From: Terebella lapidaria
Lineage: Eukaryota > Annelida > Polychaeta > Terebellida > Terebellidae
Reading direction: 5' to 3'
Assembly (NCBI GenBank): GCA_949152475.1
Contig: OX424567.1
Coordinates: forward strand, 16,703,402 to 16,767,401
DNA length: 64,000 nt
In this document: one piece after another, positions 1 to 12,153 of the stretch
Layout: each line of letters opens with the position of its first letter
Numbering within the stretch: position 1 is the first letter of the stretch
The notes under the pieces: generated by a model
The model's input: the letters and a program-made list of their open reading frames with translations, nothing else
Told to the model about the DNA's origin: nothing
The model's database searches: none
Translations under genes and position numbers: made by a program

Positions 1-1195
1 AAATTGCGATTTTGTGACTTTTCATCATACCTAGATTTCATCTTGGCTTGCGCCTGTTTCAGATTTTTTTGAGCCAACTCGAAGGCTCTACTGAGCTTAG
101 TCTTAAGTTTTGCGACATAGTCTATCAAATTGACCTCAGCATCCTCATTCAGCAACTTTTCTTTGAACAGCTTCATGGGTCCTCGGACGTTGTGCCAAAA
201 GACTAACTCATTCGGGGAAAACCCCAAAGATTCTTGACTCACTTCTCTAACAGCAAACAGAATCAAATGCACATATTCATCCCAGTCCCTCTCATTCTCA
301 TGACAAAGCGTTCTAGTCATAGTTTTCATGGTCTGATGGAAGCGCTCCAAAGCTCCCTGTGACTGGGGATGATAGGCACTTGATGTCACGTGATCAATGC
401 CCAACTGATTCATAGTCTGTTTGAACACCCGAGACGTGAAATTAGTTCCCCTGTCGGACTGAATCACTTTCGGTAGTCCGAAGACTGAAAAGAACTTTAA
501 CAGTGCCTTTGTTACTGTTTGTGCGGTTATCTTCCTTAAAGGTATAGCTTCTGGGAACCTTGTGGAACTACACATGATCGTGAGTAGGAACTGATTTCCT
601 GATCTAGACTTCGGCAAAGGACCTACACAATCAATCAGCACTCGGCTAAAAGGTTCTTGGAATGCAGGGACAGGTTTCAAAGGTGCTGGTGGGATAGTCT
701 GATTTGGCTTCCCAACCATCTGACAACTATGACAGCTCTTACAGTATCGACTAACGTCCTTTCTGAGACCTGGCCAATAGAAATGATGCAGAATCCTGTT
801 ACAGGTTTTCTCAACACCAAGATGGCCTGCCATTGGTGAATCATGGGCCATACTGACTGCTTGAGCACGGTACTGTGGCGGTAAAATAACTTGATTCACC
901 ACACGCCACTCATCACTTACTAGAGCATCAGGAGGTCGCCACTTCCTCATCAACACGTCTGACATCATGTAATAACCGACTGGAACTTCACTGATTTCCT
1001 TTTCAGACAAAGCCTTATCACGCAACAGCGATAACTCAGGATCTTGTTTCTGACGGAGTATCAGATGTTGTCGGGACAAAACAGACTGTGATAGATCACT
1101 TCTTCCATCAGTATTTGCAGCTTTCACCATAGGAACGAGGTAGTCTTCTTTAAACTGATCCCCGATGAAAGTATCAGCCAACACCACATTATCAT
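1..1195 (-). mobile_element. Integrase part of the Gypsy fossil, incomplete at window edge
   Basis: The minus-strand reading shows an HHCC zinc finger (HLGVEKTCNRILHHFYWPGL ... CKSCHSCQ, about 720-860) followed by a DDE core: LIDCVGPLPKS, then IQSDRGTNF near 430-470, then YHPQSQGALERFH near 330-400. This is standard Ty3/Gypsy integrase order. The C-terminal part and the rest of pol lie outside the window. The linker between protease and zinc finger includes a short CTGAGGCTC tandem repeat at about 1295-1340. Confidence 0.8.
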
Positions 1196-1397
1196 CTACC
1201 TCACTGTCTCTCTGCTGTCTCGCTTGAGAACGTGTAACCACACACGAGGGAAAAATACCTGGGAACGCAACTTCCAAATATTCAGTAGCTTCAGACTCCT
1301 GAGGCTTTTCCTGAGGCTCCTGAGGCTCCTGAGGCTTTTTTTTTTTTGAACAACTTCATCACCAGCAATATCATTGCCCAAAATTAGTGATGCACCC

Positions 1398-2798
1398 TCA
1401 TTCAACAGGTAAACGAGGTCTCACCCCCACCACAACAAGATCAGACACTAAGTCTGATTGCAATATGATCTGATGTAGAGGAACATCCACAGTGCCCATT
1501 TCAACGCCTTGGATCTGAATACTCGAATCTGATTCTTCACTGGATAGAGGCAAAACTCCCTCGAGCAACAATGACTGAGCAGCACCAGTGTCTCTAAGAA
1601 TCTTAATGGGATGAGGGTTCCCACCAGACGGTAGTGTAACACTGCCATCAGAAACGAAAGGTTTGAACTCGACGGCAATATTATCCTTAACGCCATGAAG
1701 AACAGGATAAAGGTCTTCACTGAAAAAGTGCTGTTTTGCTGAAACTAACGCGTTTGACACCTTGCTCTTCTTTTTCAGCAATATTGGACAATCTTTTGCC
1801 ATGTGGCCACGTTTCTTGCAATAGAAACACATGACATTACTGCTACCTGCCTTCTCAGGATCACTTGATCCGTCTTGCTCTGAGGTGCTGGAAACATCTT
1901 TCTCGACTTGAGTGCTACCACTTTGTTTTCTGTCAACACCGGACTGTTTCCTCTGAGACTTATGTGTGAGAGCATATTCTTCAGCCAACACAACTGCTTC
2001 TTGAAGATTCTTGGCTTTCTGTTCAATCAAGTAACAGCTGATATCAGAACGAATAGAACGCCTGAACTCCTCAACCAGGATTAACTCTCGTAATTTGTCA
2101 AAATCCTTGCTCACATCAGTAGACATGCACCATCTATCAAATAAAGTCTCTTTCTCCCGAGCAAATTCCATGTAAGTCTGTGAATCTTGTTTTTTCCAAC
2201 GACGAAATTTCTGGCGGTAGGCTTCAGGGATTAACTGATAAGCATGTAGTATCGATTGTTTAACAAAGTCATAATCTTTACTTTGTTCAACACCAATCGA
2301 TGCATAGACATCTTGTGCTTTCCCTACCAATGCACTCTGAAGTAAAATAGACCAGTACTTGCGAGGCCAATCAAAGCTTTTAGCCACTTTTTCGAAATGG
2401 AGGAAAAACTTGTCAACATCTTTCTCAGAAAATGCTGGAACAAATTTCACGTACTTAGCTGGATCAAATTGAGGCTGGGAACGTAACTGTAACTCTTTAA
2501 CCTCGAGTTCCTTCAGTCGAATTTGACCCTGCAACTTCTCACGCTCCAGCTGCAGTTTAAAGTCATATTCCAACTTTCTTAACTCTCTGATCTCTTCCAC
2601 GGAGAGAGGATTTTCACTACCAGAACCTGCACCCACTAAGCCCTCATTGATCAGATGGTCCAACACCAGTTTCTTAATGTCCGCTTTCTTAGCACCAATC
2701 TTATAATACTCAGCAATCTCAATCAAATCAACTTTCCTACAAGCGTCAAGTCGTTTCAACGATGGTCCAGAAACAAATTCTGTCAAACTGAACGACAT
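1398..2798 (-). mobile_element. Gag (SCAN-like capsid, CCHC knuckle) and protease part of the Gypsy fossil
   Basis: Fossil part encoding about 466 residues. An N-terminal charged coiled-coil-like stretch (about residues 65-110) is followed by a capsid region (about 115-285) whose pattern YRQKFRRWKK ... LILVEEFRRSI ... EAVVLAEEYA matches the SCAN/Gmr1 capsid layout. Next come a Ser/Asp-rich linker, a zinc knuckle CFYCKKRGHMAKDC near residues 325-340, and an aspartic protease start LRDTGAAQSLL near 405-415. In the family this protein forms the particle shell and matures the polyprotein. Confidence 0.85.
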
Positions 2799-3531
2799 AG
2801 TGAATTCAAAGAACTACATTATATATACAAACAAGAATGACATAAGCCGCCACCGTCACGAGTAAGATTGATATAACACAGAGCTGAGCTGAAGCAACGG
2901 TCACACACAAAATATCCACTTCAGTGAGGATATTACCTTCACTGACAAATGAATAACGGAACGCAGTTTTATGCGCTCTGGTGTAGATAACAAAAACACA
3001 ACATAAGCAAAATGGATTAGTCTGGCTGCCAAATTTACAAACACCAGAGGAAAAATAACAAATGACAGCAAATACCAATGACAGTATGACTACAAAGCTG
3101 TCAACAAATTGTTCTTTCAACAACAGTTTTGCTTATTAGCAACGTCGGTTCATCGCTTTGGGATGTTAGTCGACCAAAAATTTCTTGACAATGTAGTTTG
3201 CCTACAACCGCCTATATACAAATACAAAACCAATGTATAATACAAAAGTGCAACGACAAAATGACCTAGCCGAAGCAGTGTTCGACTTACAGCCAAATTT
3301 GAAACAAATCGTAGCTACAAACAGTGAAGCAGTCTGCTCACCTAAAATAGTACGGTTTCAAGTCATAGAAATTTACTAACTCCACCGATTAAACCACAAA
3401 CTATCTGTGCACAAAATGAACGAAATGCACAGAACTGCCCGAGGCAGTTAACAAAGCCGCTTTGGCAAAAATACAAAGTTCAATGCATGAACTGTGAGAC
3501 ATCCCAGAACTGTGAACTGTGATGAACGTCT

Positions 3532-3549
3532 CCCAATATCGCCCACCAT
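3532..3549 (-). other. Primer-binding-site-like sequence of the Gypsy fossil
   Basis: On the minus strand this reads TGGTGGGCGATATTGGGA. It starts with TGG, the complement of a tRNA CCA end, and lies about 735 bases ahead of gag, just inside the proposed LTR. I could not assign the tRNA. Confidence 0.4.
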
Positions 3550-3550
3550 T

Positions 3551-3930
3551 TGCGGTGTGTATTTTTCATTACGTAAATAGGAATCATATGCCACAAACGA
3601 ACTAGTGAAATGACACATACTGTTTCATGCTATAACTTCGTAGTGTTTTATTTACTGAACAACAGAAAATGTTTTCTTTTTGCACTCATCAGAAACACCT
3701 GAGATACTGGATGAGAAATAAAACTATGCAAATATTTTTTTTAGGATTTTCTTGTCTTTTACCTGTTGCAAGGTACTATATATGTTATACATCTTCATCA
3801 GATCACGTAAAGTTTGCATAAAATCTCGAAAAATCAGATTTTTACAGATAAACAGATCTAAATAAGATTCCTGTGTTGTCTACACTGTAAGTTTGTCAAA
3901 CTTGTCAATGTACTCAAATTCAGGACTATA
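3551..3930 (-). mobile_element. Candidate LTR of the Gypsy fossil
   Basis: Upstream of gag on the minus strand, a TATA-rich patch (about 3770-3790), an AATAAA signal (TTTATT on the plus strand near 3648) and the primer-site-like sequence at 3532-3549 occur in the order expected for an LTR promoter, polyadenylation signal and primer-binding site. The outer LTR end was not defined. A related sequence lies at 4885-5165. Confidence 0.4.
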
Positions 3931-4884
3931 ATTGGTGCATATTAGCCACACGACGTTTCAAGTGCATGGTCATTTTAACTTCTGCCCTGGCTACCCGTAA
4001 TCTCCACTGACCCCAGCGCCAGCAAAGTCAGACAACTGATTCCAAGATCTGCCTAGTCAACAAGCTAATAGTCGATTGGATTTAGACATGATGTTTAGGA
4101 TTATCCACAAGCTCGAGGATCTCTTTGCAGTGAAGTGACCAAGTGGCCGGGTCACTATTGGCCATGGACCGGCGTCCGCGTGGATTATATGACTTAATGT
4201 AGAAGGTTCCTACTTGCAGAAATAGTAACCTGGTCGAAACCTTGTTCAATTTTAGTAAACAGTCAACAACAAGGTAATCGGCCTAATCATGCATTAAGTA
4301 ATATTAATGATAATTAGGAAAAAAAAACTGTCCCCTTCCGCTGGCATTAACATTTATGTGCATGCAAGGTTATTAAATCGAATTGCGAAGCATGGTCTCC
4401 AAAACCAATCAAAAGACGATAGATAGTTCATTCAACTTATGTCATCAATGGATTGCAGGTCTAGTGCTTTACGTTTTTTACACACGGGTGCTATATTCAA
4501 GCTGCTTGTCACATAACCAGACTGTAGCGCCAACTTCTTTTTTGTTCGGCTAGAATAATGTTCCAGGTTGTATACATGCACCTGTGTGGTTTTCCTCTCT
4601 TTAGCATTGTCATTTTTATCGAGTTTTTTGTGCATTTTTCTTCAACGACAGATATTTACAGGGCTATCGGTCACCATAAACACGGAAAAACCACGTAACT
4701 TCCCGTTGGTGACATTTACTTTTTCCACTTCGACTGAGTGTAACTTGACACGAGCACAAACTTCAGAGAAGCCTATACCCTCATTACCCCACCATCTGTG
4801 GCACATATATCGCATGATGTAATTCTGAGTCTATGGACAACCCACAGTGAATTGTATTTCAAGACGAGCCCGTTAAATGGCATG
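3931..4884. other. Noncoding DNA between LTR-like repeats
   Basis: Only short open frames occur here, with no recognisable domain. I see no RNA gene or clear repeat structure. Confidence 0.5.
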
Positions 4885-5165
4885 TGTTAGTGCTAGATTC
4901 CGTCTGTACTTTACTGAACAACAGAAATGTTTTCTTTTTGCACTCGTTCAGTACACCTGTACGAAAGCATTGCAACTATACATCTTAGGATTTCTTCTTT
5001 TGATTGTTTTGCTGTTTATGCGTTTCACAAGGTCCTCAATATATTATATAACTACATCAAATTATATAAAGTCCGCATAAAATCTCGAACAATCTAAACA
5101 GATTTAAAGAGAATTGCTATTTTATTTACAATATAAGTCTGTCAAACTTGTTCCAAAACTCGCTC
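4885..5165 (-). repeat. Diverged second copy of the LTR-like sequence
   Basis: The segment resembles about 3625-3920 in the same orientation. Shared blocks include TTTACTGAACAACAGAAA, TGTTTTCTTTTTGCACTC and GCATAAAATCTCGAA, with the order kept and several indels. The spacing of about 1.26 kb and loose similarity suggest an older solo LTR fragment of the same family rather than a recent duplication. Confidence 0.5.
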
Positions 5166-6922
5166 ATCAGGTCTTTAATTTGGTTCCCTCCTGTGAAACA
5201 CTGAACAATCCAACTTGAATTCCTGTGACGTCAAAGCAGCCTCAATTTTTGACCTGAATACAAATGACCGGATCTGCCCCAATATCTCGCATGAGAAAGT
5301 GTCACCCGTCAAACACCGACAGATTGACACCATGAATACCGTATTTTGCCGCATAACAGATAGTGGAGTCTAGGAATCTGGCGCTTTGGACACTTCAAGG
5401 TTTGAAGTTGGACGATGTGGGTTCTTGTGACCTCCAATTGAATGACAGTAAGGTCAAATTCGGCGGCTTGTTTTCTTGTCGGTGTATGATTTGTTATCTT
5501 CTGCAAAGATAATAACTACATTTGGTGGTTGTATGCGAGTTTATCTAGGGAACGGGGTGGCTACCAAATGGACCCCATGGAACGGTTGAGTGCTGCAGCT
5601 ACTTCTGATCTATAATTTATTCAAATTAATGCAAATTTTCAGAGTTTAGTCCACGACTGCAACTCCATCAATACCGACGCCACACTGACCATCTCACCTA
5701 TCATACGCTACCCCGTCCCCCTCCACCATCCACCATGCATCCACCAATTTGGGACAGCGTTTGGCCGAATACCACCCTCAATTTAGCAAGCTGAAAGGTT
5801 GAAATTCTGGTTCAACGCAGCCGCCTAAATCTTCCTCAGATGTATATTTCATCTTGCCGAGCATTCTTTCTACCCTTTAAAGCCTTTTAATAATACCCCC
5901 ATAAATATTTTAAGTACTAACAAGCGGAAAGTTAAGACATTCTAGAAATAACAGTGACCAGAAAAACGCGCAAAATGCCCTCAAAAAACCAAAAGAATAA
6001 TGGAAGCATGTATATATCAACACTGTGGCTGTCAAGCACACTTGAAAGAACCAGTTTAACTGTAAATCAAGTCATCGTAAGACGCCAGATGACATCATTT
6101 CACTGTCTAGTCTGCGGTCAAATTTCACAACACTCGTTATGAAATATCGCTTCTAATAATGTCCCTTTCCTCTGTTTTCCTCGTAATGAAAAGCTGTCAA
6201 AATTCTTCATAACAGTCTCCACAAAACCAACATAAAACGCCGAGGAAATCGCCCGGCGTAGCATGTCCTTGAATTCTGAACCCAATAATTGGTTTACAAC
6301 TGAGAAACAATTGCCAAGTGACAGATTCGCAATAGTATGCCACCTTTTCAGTAGGATGTCGATGACTCCGTTATTATGAATGTATGTAGCCTGCAAGCCA
6401 TCCCAATTAGGTGTAACTGTAATAAAATCTACGGACCGCTTAAGGCTCTGCACCTAAAAATGTCGCCTTCTTGTTGTAATTTACGACCAATGGAGTATTC
6501 TACTCCATGTAGAAATCTCAGAACAATAATTGTAGGACACTAAAGACATTGACGTTGAATTTTATTACGCCCTGGGTACAAGAAATGGCCGCCGTTTATC
6601 TGTCAACTTGGTGATTTGTGGCTCTCGAAATTTTCACTGGACGTTTGTTTTTATCATTTGTTTATATATATGGAATTAATTAATGACAGTACATGATCCA
6701 TAATACAACATCATGACATAAACTAAGCTGAATTAGATTTTCTAAATGTTATTGAATAATTATAAAATTATTGAATAATCATAAAATTATTGAATAATTG
6801 GAAAATTATGATTAAAACATAAATGTAATATAAATGTAAATGCATAAGAACATACAAGCGTGCGCAGAATGATTATCAGAAATATTAGCATCCTATGGCA
6901 ATAGCAGTGCTGCGAGGCCGTG

Positions 6923-6958
6923 GATCGAATTGGATCCTACGAATGATCCAATTGGATC
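6923..6958. repeat. Paired GATCCAATTGGATC palindromes
   Basis: A near-perfect copy (GATCGAATTGGATC) and a perfect palindrome (GATCCAATTGGATC, 6945-6958) lie 8 bases apart. The same motif returns at 7120, 9134, 9225 and 14322, so this is a dispersed local repeat and not a single chance site. Confidence 0.6.
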
Positions 6959-7119
6959 ACACCTGAGCTGCCATGCAAACTAAACGCAAACAACAGTTTT
7001 AAATATTTAAATATTAACAGACAGTAAAGGGTGTCTACAATGTATATCTAGATGCAAAATGTAACCTGGATTGTCATTTTTTATTTATTTATTGACCCGT
7101 GGCGAGTTGCTATCGAAGA

Positions 7120-7152
7120 GATCCAATTGGATCATCCATGATTCAATTGGAT
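7120..7152. repeat. Second GATCCAATTGGATC palindrome pair
   Basis: A perfect palindrome at 7120-7133 is followed after a few bases by the variant GATTCAATTGGATC at 7139-7152. The perfect/variant pairing mirrors the cluster at 6923-6958. Confidence 0.6.
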
Positions 7153-7662
7153 CTTTGGTGCGATTTTGCGAATCAGCAGCTGGGTTGCTACATATGTATA
7201 CTCAAAAGTTTGAACAGCACTGCTAAATTCATTTAAATATATATGCGCAATGTAGAGATGTATAATTATATAGACTATTTATGTATTTATTTTATTTAAT
7301 TTTTTATTCATTTATCATTTTTCTTTATTCACTTGGTTATTTAATATTCATTGATTATTCATAAGTTTGAACGAACATGAATAGGGGCTTGTGTAATACG
7401 CATGGTTTGTTTTGTTTCGTGAATGCAGTGGTTTCAAGTACGAAGTCTACAATATTCTATAATATTGTGTCATTCTTTCCCGCCTACGCACTGTATCAAC
7501 AAAAACATGAAGCGATTTCGTCCAGACCAGTTCTAGACTTTCTCTCTGATATTTCATACAACTTATAAAAGTACCCATCGAATATTTTTTTTGACAACAA
7601 TTGTCGGCCAAAAGAAACAAAAAAAGTTTTTGATGTGTCTGCGTCAGGATACCGTGATATTT

Positions 7663-7712
7663 TCGGGTTTGAGAAGAAACAGATTGCGAGAGAGAGAGAG
7701 AGAAAAAAAAAA
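7663..7712 (+). repeat. GA-rich simple repeat upstream of the CpG-rich exon
   Basis: A GAGAGAGAGAGA run followed by an A tract lies about 100 bases before the CpG-rich segment. GAGA tracts are common in animal promoters, but a simple microsatellite is equally likely. Confidence 0.45.
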
Positions 7713-7805
7713 CAGACCTGAAAATCATGTAGCAAAATTGGTCGGAGTATGCAAGTAGACATACCAAGAGCAATGCCTCGGCAAAATTCTTCAAGAAGAA
7801 GTCGA

Positions 7806-8275
7806 ATTGGGGGGCGCGCGTAACTCCAACAAACAACTCAAGAAGGCCCCGGCGAGAGCGGGGTGCGCGCTTCGACGGAGACGACTGCGGGGGGACTTCA
7901 CCTCCTGTCCAGCGAACCGTGGCCCGAGAGAGAGACGGCATCGACAGGACAGGCAGCCTGGCTCCTCGGTTGCTCGGTCTGCCGTACGTACGTTGGTGGT
8001 GTCGTGGTGGATTTGGCGACTAGCTAGACCTAGCTGAAGACCCCAACTCGGCACCGATACAGGGTCGACGGCGGTTAGGGATCGATTTCCCCCTATCCTT
8101 CCTGCGATCTCCGGCTGATTGTGAATGATTTCGTGCTCCCGATCCGGGCGCAAAGCATCACGGTAGCCGGAAAACGTACCCCATTTATCCGGGGAGATTT
8201 GACTGTTTTTTCTAAAGGGGAGTACGTCAAAAACGAGAGAAGGACCCGCGGACGGATCGTTGACCGGCAGAGGGG
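7806..8275 (+). promoter_or_regulatory. CpG-rich promoter and proposed noncoding first exon of the collagen gene
   Basis: This is the only sharply GC- and CpG-rich block in the first 17 kb. It ends in a consensus donor (AGGGG|GTAAGTGG, boundary 8275/8276) facing the collagen gene. The signal-peptide exon at 16841 begins with a good acceptor ten bases before its ATG, so an upstream 5' UTR exon must exist, and this block is the best candidate. Its own short frames match no protein I recognise. The transcription start is not defined; no clear TATA box is seen. The exon pairing is inference and would need a transcript. Confidence 0.5.
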
Positions 8276-9133
8276 GTAAGTGGTTTGCTTTTGTTGTTGT
8301 TTGTTTCCCTAGCTAGTTACTTTCCCTAGCTAGTTAAATGACCACATGTAAAACTTGTGCGCCCTATTCCAATATCGTACATGACGTGCCCGTCATTTTG
8401 CATCCGGCCAGAGTAATTTGTGTGTAATTGGCGTGATTGGAATGTGTATGTTTTTAGCCGTCATATTTCAATGAACAGAAATACTTAGGTCCCTTCTACA
8501 TGTATGTGCAATCAATTAATATTCGTGTATTGACACAAACATATCTTCCTAAATAACGCCCCACTGTACTTCATGTATATACCTAAATGTTAATATGATA
8601 CCCTGATATGTGCCAATAAATATATTATGATGTAATGGCCAGACATATAGTCGTTTGTAGGCAGGTTTCACAATTCCTCAGAATTAATGTCAAGACGCTT
8701 ATAATTACTTCACACTGTGTGTAGGCTTTTTCATTCTGAAAATATCCACGAATTTAGCACGATAGCATATGATATTGGCCCAAATCCCCACCCTCAATTC
8801 TATCCACCCAGACTTCCGTAGTAGGCAACGAGTACATAATTTATCTGGCTGAAATATGTACTAAATGTTTAACTAACCGAATATTTGACATACAACATCG
8901 GTGCCCAATTGGTGGTTTGCATTTAATTCCACTTTCTAGTGCTTTAGTCACATATTATCAACATTGCCAACACACAACAAATAATATTAATATGAATGTG
9001 CCATCGTCTAAATATGCATAGTTACATCCGTAAGTGCATTAACTGATCCGTAAAATATACTGCAAATCAGCGAGAGTTCGAAAGGTCATATCGATCTTAA
9101 TTACATGAAAAACACCCGACTCATAACCATTAT

Positions 9134-9238
9134 GATCCGAATGGATCATTTTGGATCAGCCATGTATTATCGTATACCACGCCGTCCCTGGGCGACATTG
9201 GGGCTTTGAATGAAATCGAGTAATGATCGAGTTGGATC
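9134..9238. repeat. Two variant GATCC-N4-GGATC palindromes
   Basis: GATCCGAATGGATC at 9134-9147 and GATCGAGTTGGATC at 9225-9238 are each followed about 8 bases later by a further TTTTGGATC half. They belong to the same family as those at 6.9-7.1 kb and 14.3 kb. Confidence 0.5.
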
Positions 9239-11033
9239 CTATTTTGGATCTCGCTGATTCGACGCCCACTCAGCCAATCAGAGCGCAGTGTTTGGACCCA
9301 CCCCCTCACTGCTAGAACCAGTCCGCAGGCTAACCACGCATTACGACTTTTCTGTTGTTTGCCTTATACACTGTTATAGTGAGTGATACAGGCAAAAATG
9401 TCAGACAACTTTGAGTGTCTACCGTATGGATATAATATATATCAGACATACAATATTCGGCGAGCACGAGAAACAATATAGCTGATCTCCTTCTATTGAC
9501 ATTAAACAAGTTATGTTTATTTGAAGGGATGATATACAAATAACAGTGATGATGAACGTAACAGGAGAATTTTTTTGTTATTGGAACGAACACAGCTAAT
9601 AACTTGACCACAAAGTAAAGATTACATTTTTTCAAAAGCAAACAGGAAAAGCCAGAATAAGAGAGAGAGAGACATAATCATAGCTCAAATATCACCAGAA
9701 ATCAGCTGTTTTAAGAGTGTGACTTGATAAGTATCATACATAAAAACTTCGACGACGGTTATTCAACATGTCACACTTGGCAAAAATGACCCACCGCGCT
9801 TTGACAAATAAACACCGCTCAGTTGTGATACGTTCATGAATACCCCAACAATATTGCCCCTCTTGTGTGAAACCGCGATAAACTTGCCATAAAAGTGCTC
9901 TAGCTAGAAGAAAGAGTCTGTTTTGATGGCATGATTTCCTACTCCACCTTCTGTTTATTGGGACTTGACTTGTACACATGAAAGAAACAATAACATTGAG
10001 ATAACCTGTACAATATTACGCTGTCTACTGCAGTGATTTATAAATAGTGCGTGTTTTCGACACGCATGCTATTTCTGTTCGTTTCTTGGCTGATGAAAAT
10101 TTCGCGACTCGGTATTTTATATCATTGCTAATTCTAGACTTCAGTCGAATTTCAGTTTTTTCATGATTATATCCTAGATTCTAGACAGTCTGAACCACTG
10201 ATATTGAAATCTCCACCAGACGTGTACTAAAACCTCTAGAAAACTCAAGATTGCCAAGAATATGTACATAACATTTTCAAGAGCGAAAAATCTCAATAGT
10301 ACCTTACTGCACGCCGATTTTTCTATATTTCTTATATAAACCGTACATATATTTTATGATTCCTTTCATATTAGTTCCGTTCAGGTACAACTTTCATGCG
10401 CAATACTGTCCGCATATACAGTATATGACGCCATTCTGCATAACAAAGAGGTCGGGCCAGGTTTCTATGCAAACCTGCTTTTTGTCCATCCATAGAATCT
10501 CTCTCCCATGAAGTTTCGCTTGCTTATCAGTTTTCTTCAAGTTTAGAAAAGTCAGAGACATGAAATTGAGCATGTTATTATTGGCACCCATGTCAAAGGG
10601 GACATGCTCTATGGGTAGGCAAAATGCAATATTTCACATATTTTTATTCGGTCATGTAAGGCTAATATTATTAACCCGTCAAGCATTATGTTTCTGAGTG
10701 ATAAGGACAGGCCCATGAGTTTAGAATAGATCTATAACGTTCCATTATGTTCATATGTATGCCTTTTCGATGCAATACAAATTCTGTTCATTCCATTCCC
10801 AAGTTTACGGACTTAATTGAATAATTGATTGCACCTTTGAATAAGCTTTTTTATGCAACTATTTGTGAACAGGTAACATTATATAAGACGCATCTAGATT
10901 CTGTAAAGAGGAATACGAATGGAATGCAAAATGGAATAGGATCTCATAGATTATTTGTTTTTCAAATTGTCAGATCAACGTCATGTCCAATTGCACAAGT
11001 GGCTATTATTATTTCTTGTATGACCTCGGGTTT

Positions 11034-11136
11034 AAGCCCCAGTCACATTACGGGTCATGTGAGCTCATAATCCGTGCTCTTCTGTGTTCGTCTGTGTTGG
11101 TCCGTGTCGGTCTGGCTTCATATGGGACTGGGGCTT
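11034..11136. mobile_element. Short fold-back (MITE-like) element
   Basis: An 11-base perfect inverted repeat, AAGCCCCAGTC at 11034-11044 and GACTGGGGCTT at 11126-11136, encloses about 80 bases. The size and termini fit a miniature inverted-repeat element. No target duplication is evident. Confidence 0.45.
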
Positions 11137-12099
11137 TAGCAGCTCAGACATTCACTCTAAATGAGACCAAGCCTTTACGTTCTATTATGTCACTCTACCC
11201 TCGGGTCTAAATTCCGATCAACATCGTCTTTCTTTGTCCTTGCGATTTTGTTGTTGTGAATTTCAATGCGAATGTGAAATGCTGCGAAGAGTGAAGGGTA
11301 TTTCACTGTAATCTATTCAGTTATAACTAACTTATGGACGTCATTCCGTACGTGATGTATGGCAAGCCACAACTTCTAACGTCTGGAAAGTCATTTGAAA
11401 GGCTGAACAAAAATAAGAAAAAGAAAATATTGTGAAAGTTGGTGATATTTTACGACACCCCGGTATCACCCTCCAGTTATATTTTTTTCTTCTAAACGAA
11501 GCCACTCAATGTAATTGTAATAAGTTGCAGAGAATAACCTGATATTGTTATCACGAACAGCGGGGTATACCAATATTCAAGGTCACGTGACACCAAAACA
11601 ACAAACTTCATAATAGCCTTCCAACTATCGCAATAATAGGTTATGTATATTGAATTAAAATCAACATTTTGAATAGCATATGTGCAGCATAACCATAGGT
11701 TCTCGAATTTATAAATATTCATATATATCACAAAAATTTACTTTCCATGAGAAAGACAAATGTCCCACCATGATACCGTGAAAACTAATGATTCTGAAAA
11801 TGTATTGAAATTGTACAGAGTTCGTTGTATGCTAGATGTATAGCAAAATAAGCTGCTGTCTGGCCAATGATCTGGTCTAGTTCTATCTCGTCCAGATTTT
11901 CTTCTTTCATTCCAAAAGCAAGGTGTTATTTATTGTTGCACGGTATAATTCTGTGTGGCTTTTTTATTCCGAAGCCCTAGTGACCGTATAGAAAGCCAAT
12001 AAAATGTGTACGTATCTGTCTGGCATACGAAATTTATACATACTTGAGCATTCGTGAAGACGCAGCCGAATTGACGACCAAGAATTCATGTTATTTTTT

Positions 12100-12153
12100 G
12101 TTATTTTTTTGCGCCTGATGTATTTTCTTATTTTTTGCGCCTGATGTATTTTC
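12100..12153. repeat. 28-bp tandem duplication
   Basis: Two adjacent copies of TTATTTTTTGCGCCTGATGT followed by ATTTTC, differing by one base in the T run. A small local duplication in the first intron with no sign of function. Confidence 0.7.

Larger units (their letters stand above)
1..3549 (-). mobile_element. Ty3/Gypsy LTR retrotransposon fossil, Gmr1-like arrangement, cut by the window edge
   Basis: Read on the minus strand, a capsid and zinc-knuckle gag is followed by an aspartic protease motif (DTGA) and then an integrase, with no reverse transcriptase between them. Integrase placed ahead of the reverse transcriptase is the known hallmark of the Gmr1 group of Gypsy elements, and the capsid here resembles the SCAN domain that derives from that group. 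The reverse transcriptase would then lie beyond the left edge. The gag frame is open throughout, so the copy looks fairly young and has few visible breaks. It lies upstream of, and opposite in direction to, the collagen gene and shows no functional link to it. Confidence 0.8.
5166..7660. other. Upstream noncoding DNA of the collagen gene
   Basis: AT-rich sequence with short unrecognised open frames only, the longest being about 111 codons on the minus strand near 6118-6453. Small direct repeats occur (AAAATTATTGAATAAT near 6763-6800), and two clusters of a GATCCAATTGGATC palindrome near 6.9 and 7.1 kb. No conserved protein was recognised. Confidence 0.5.

Noticed and set aside
6118-6453. 111-codon minus-strand frame upstream of the gene
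   Set aside because: No recognisable domain, no splice or promoter context, and length possible by chance in this sequence.
7807-8037. Short frames in the CpG-rich first exon
   Set aside because: GC-rich DNA carries open frames by chance on both strands; no similarity recognised, and the block reads better as 5' UTR.
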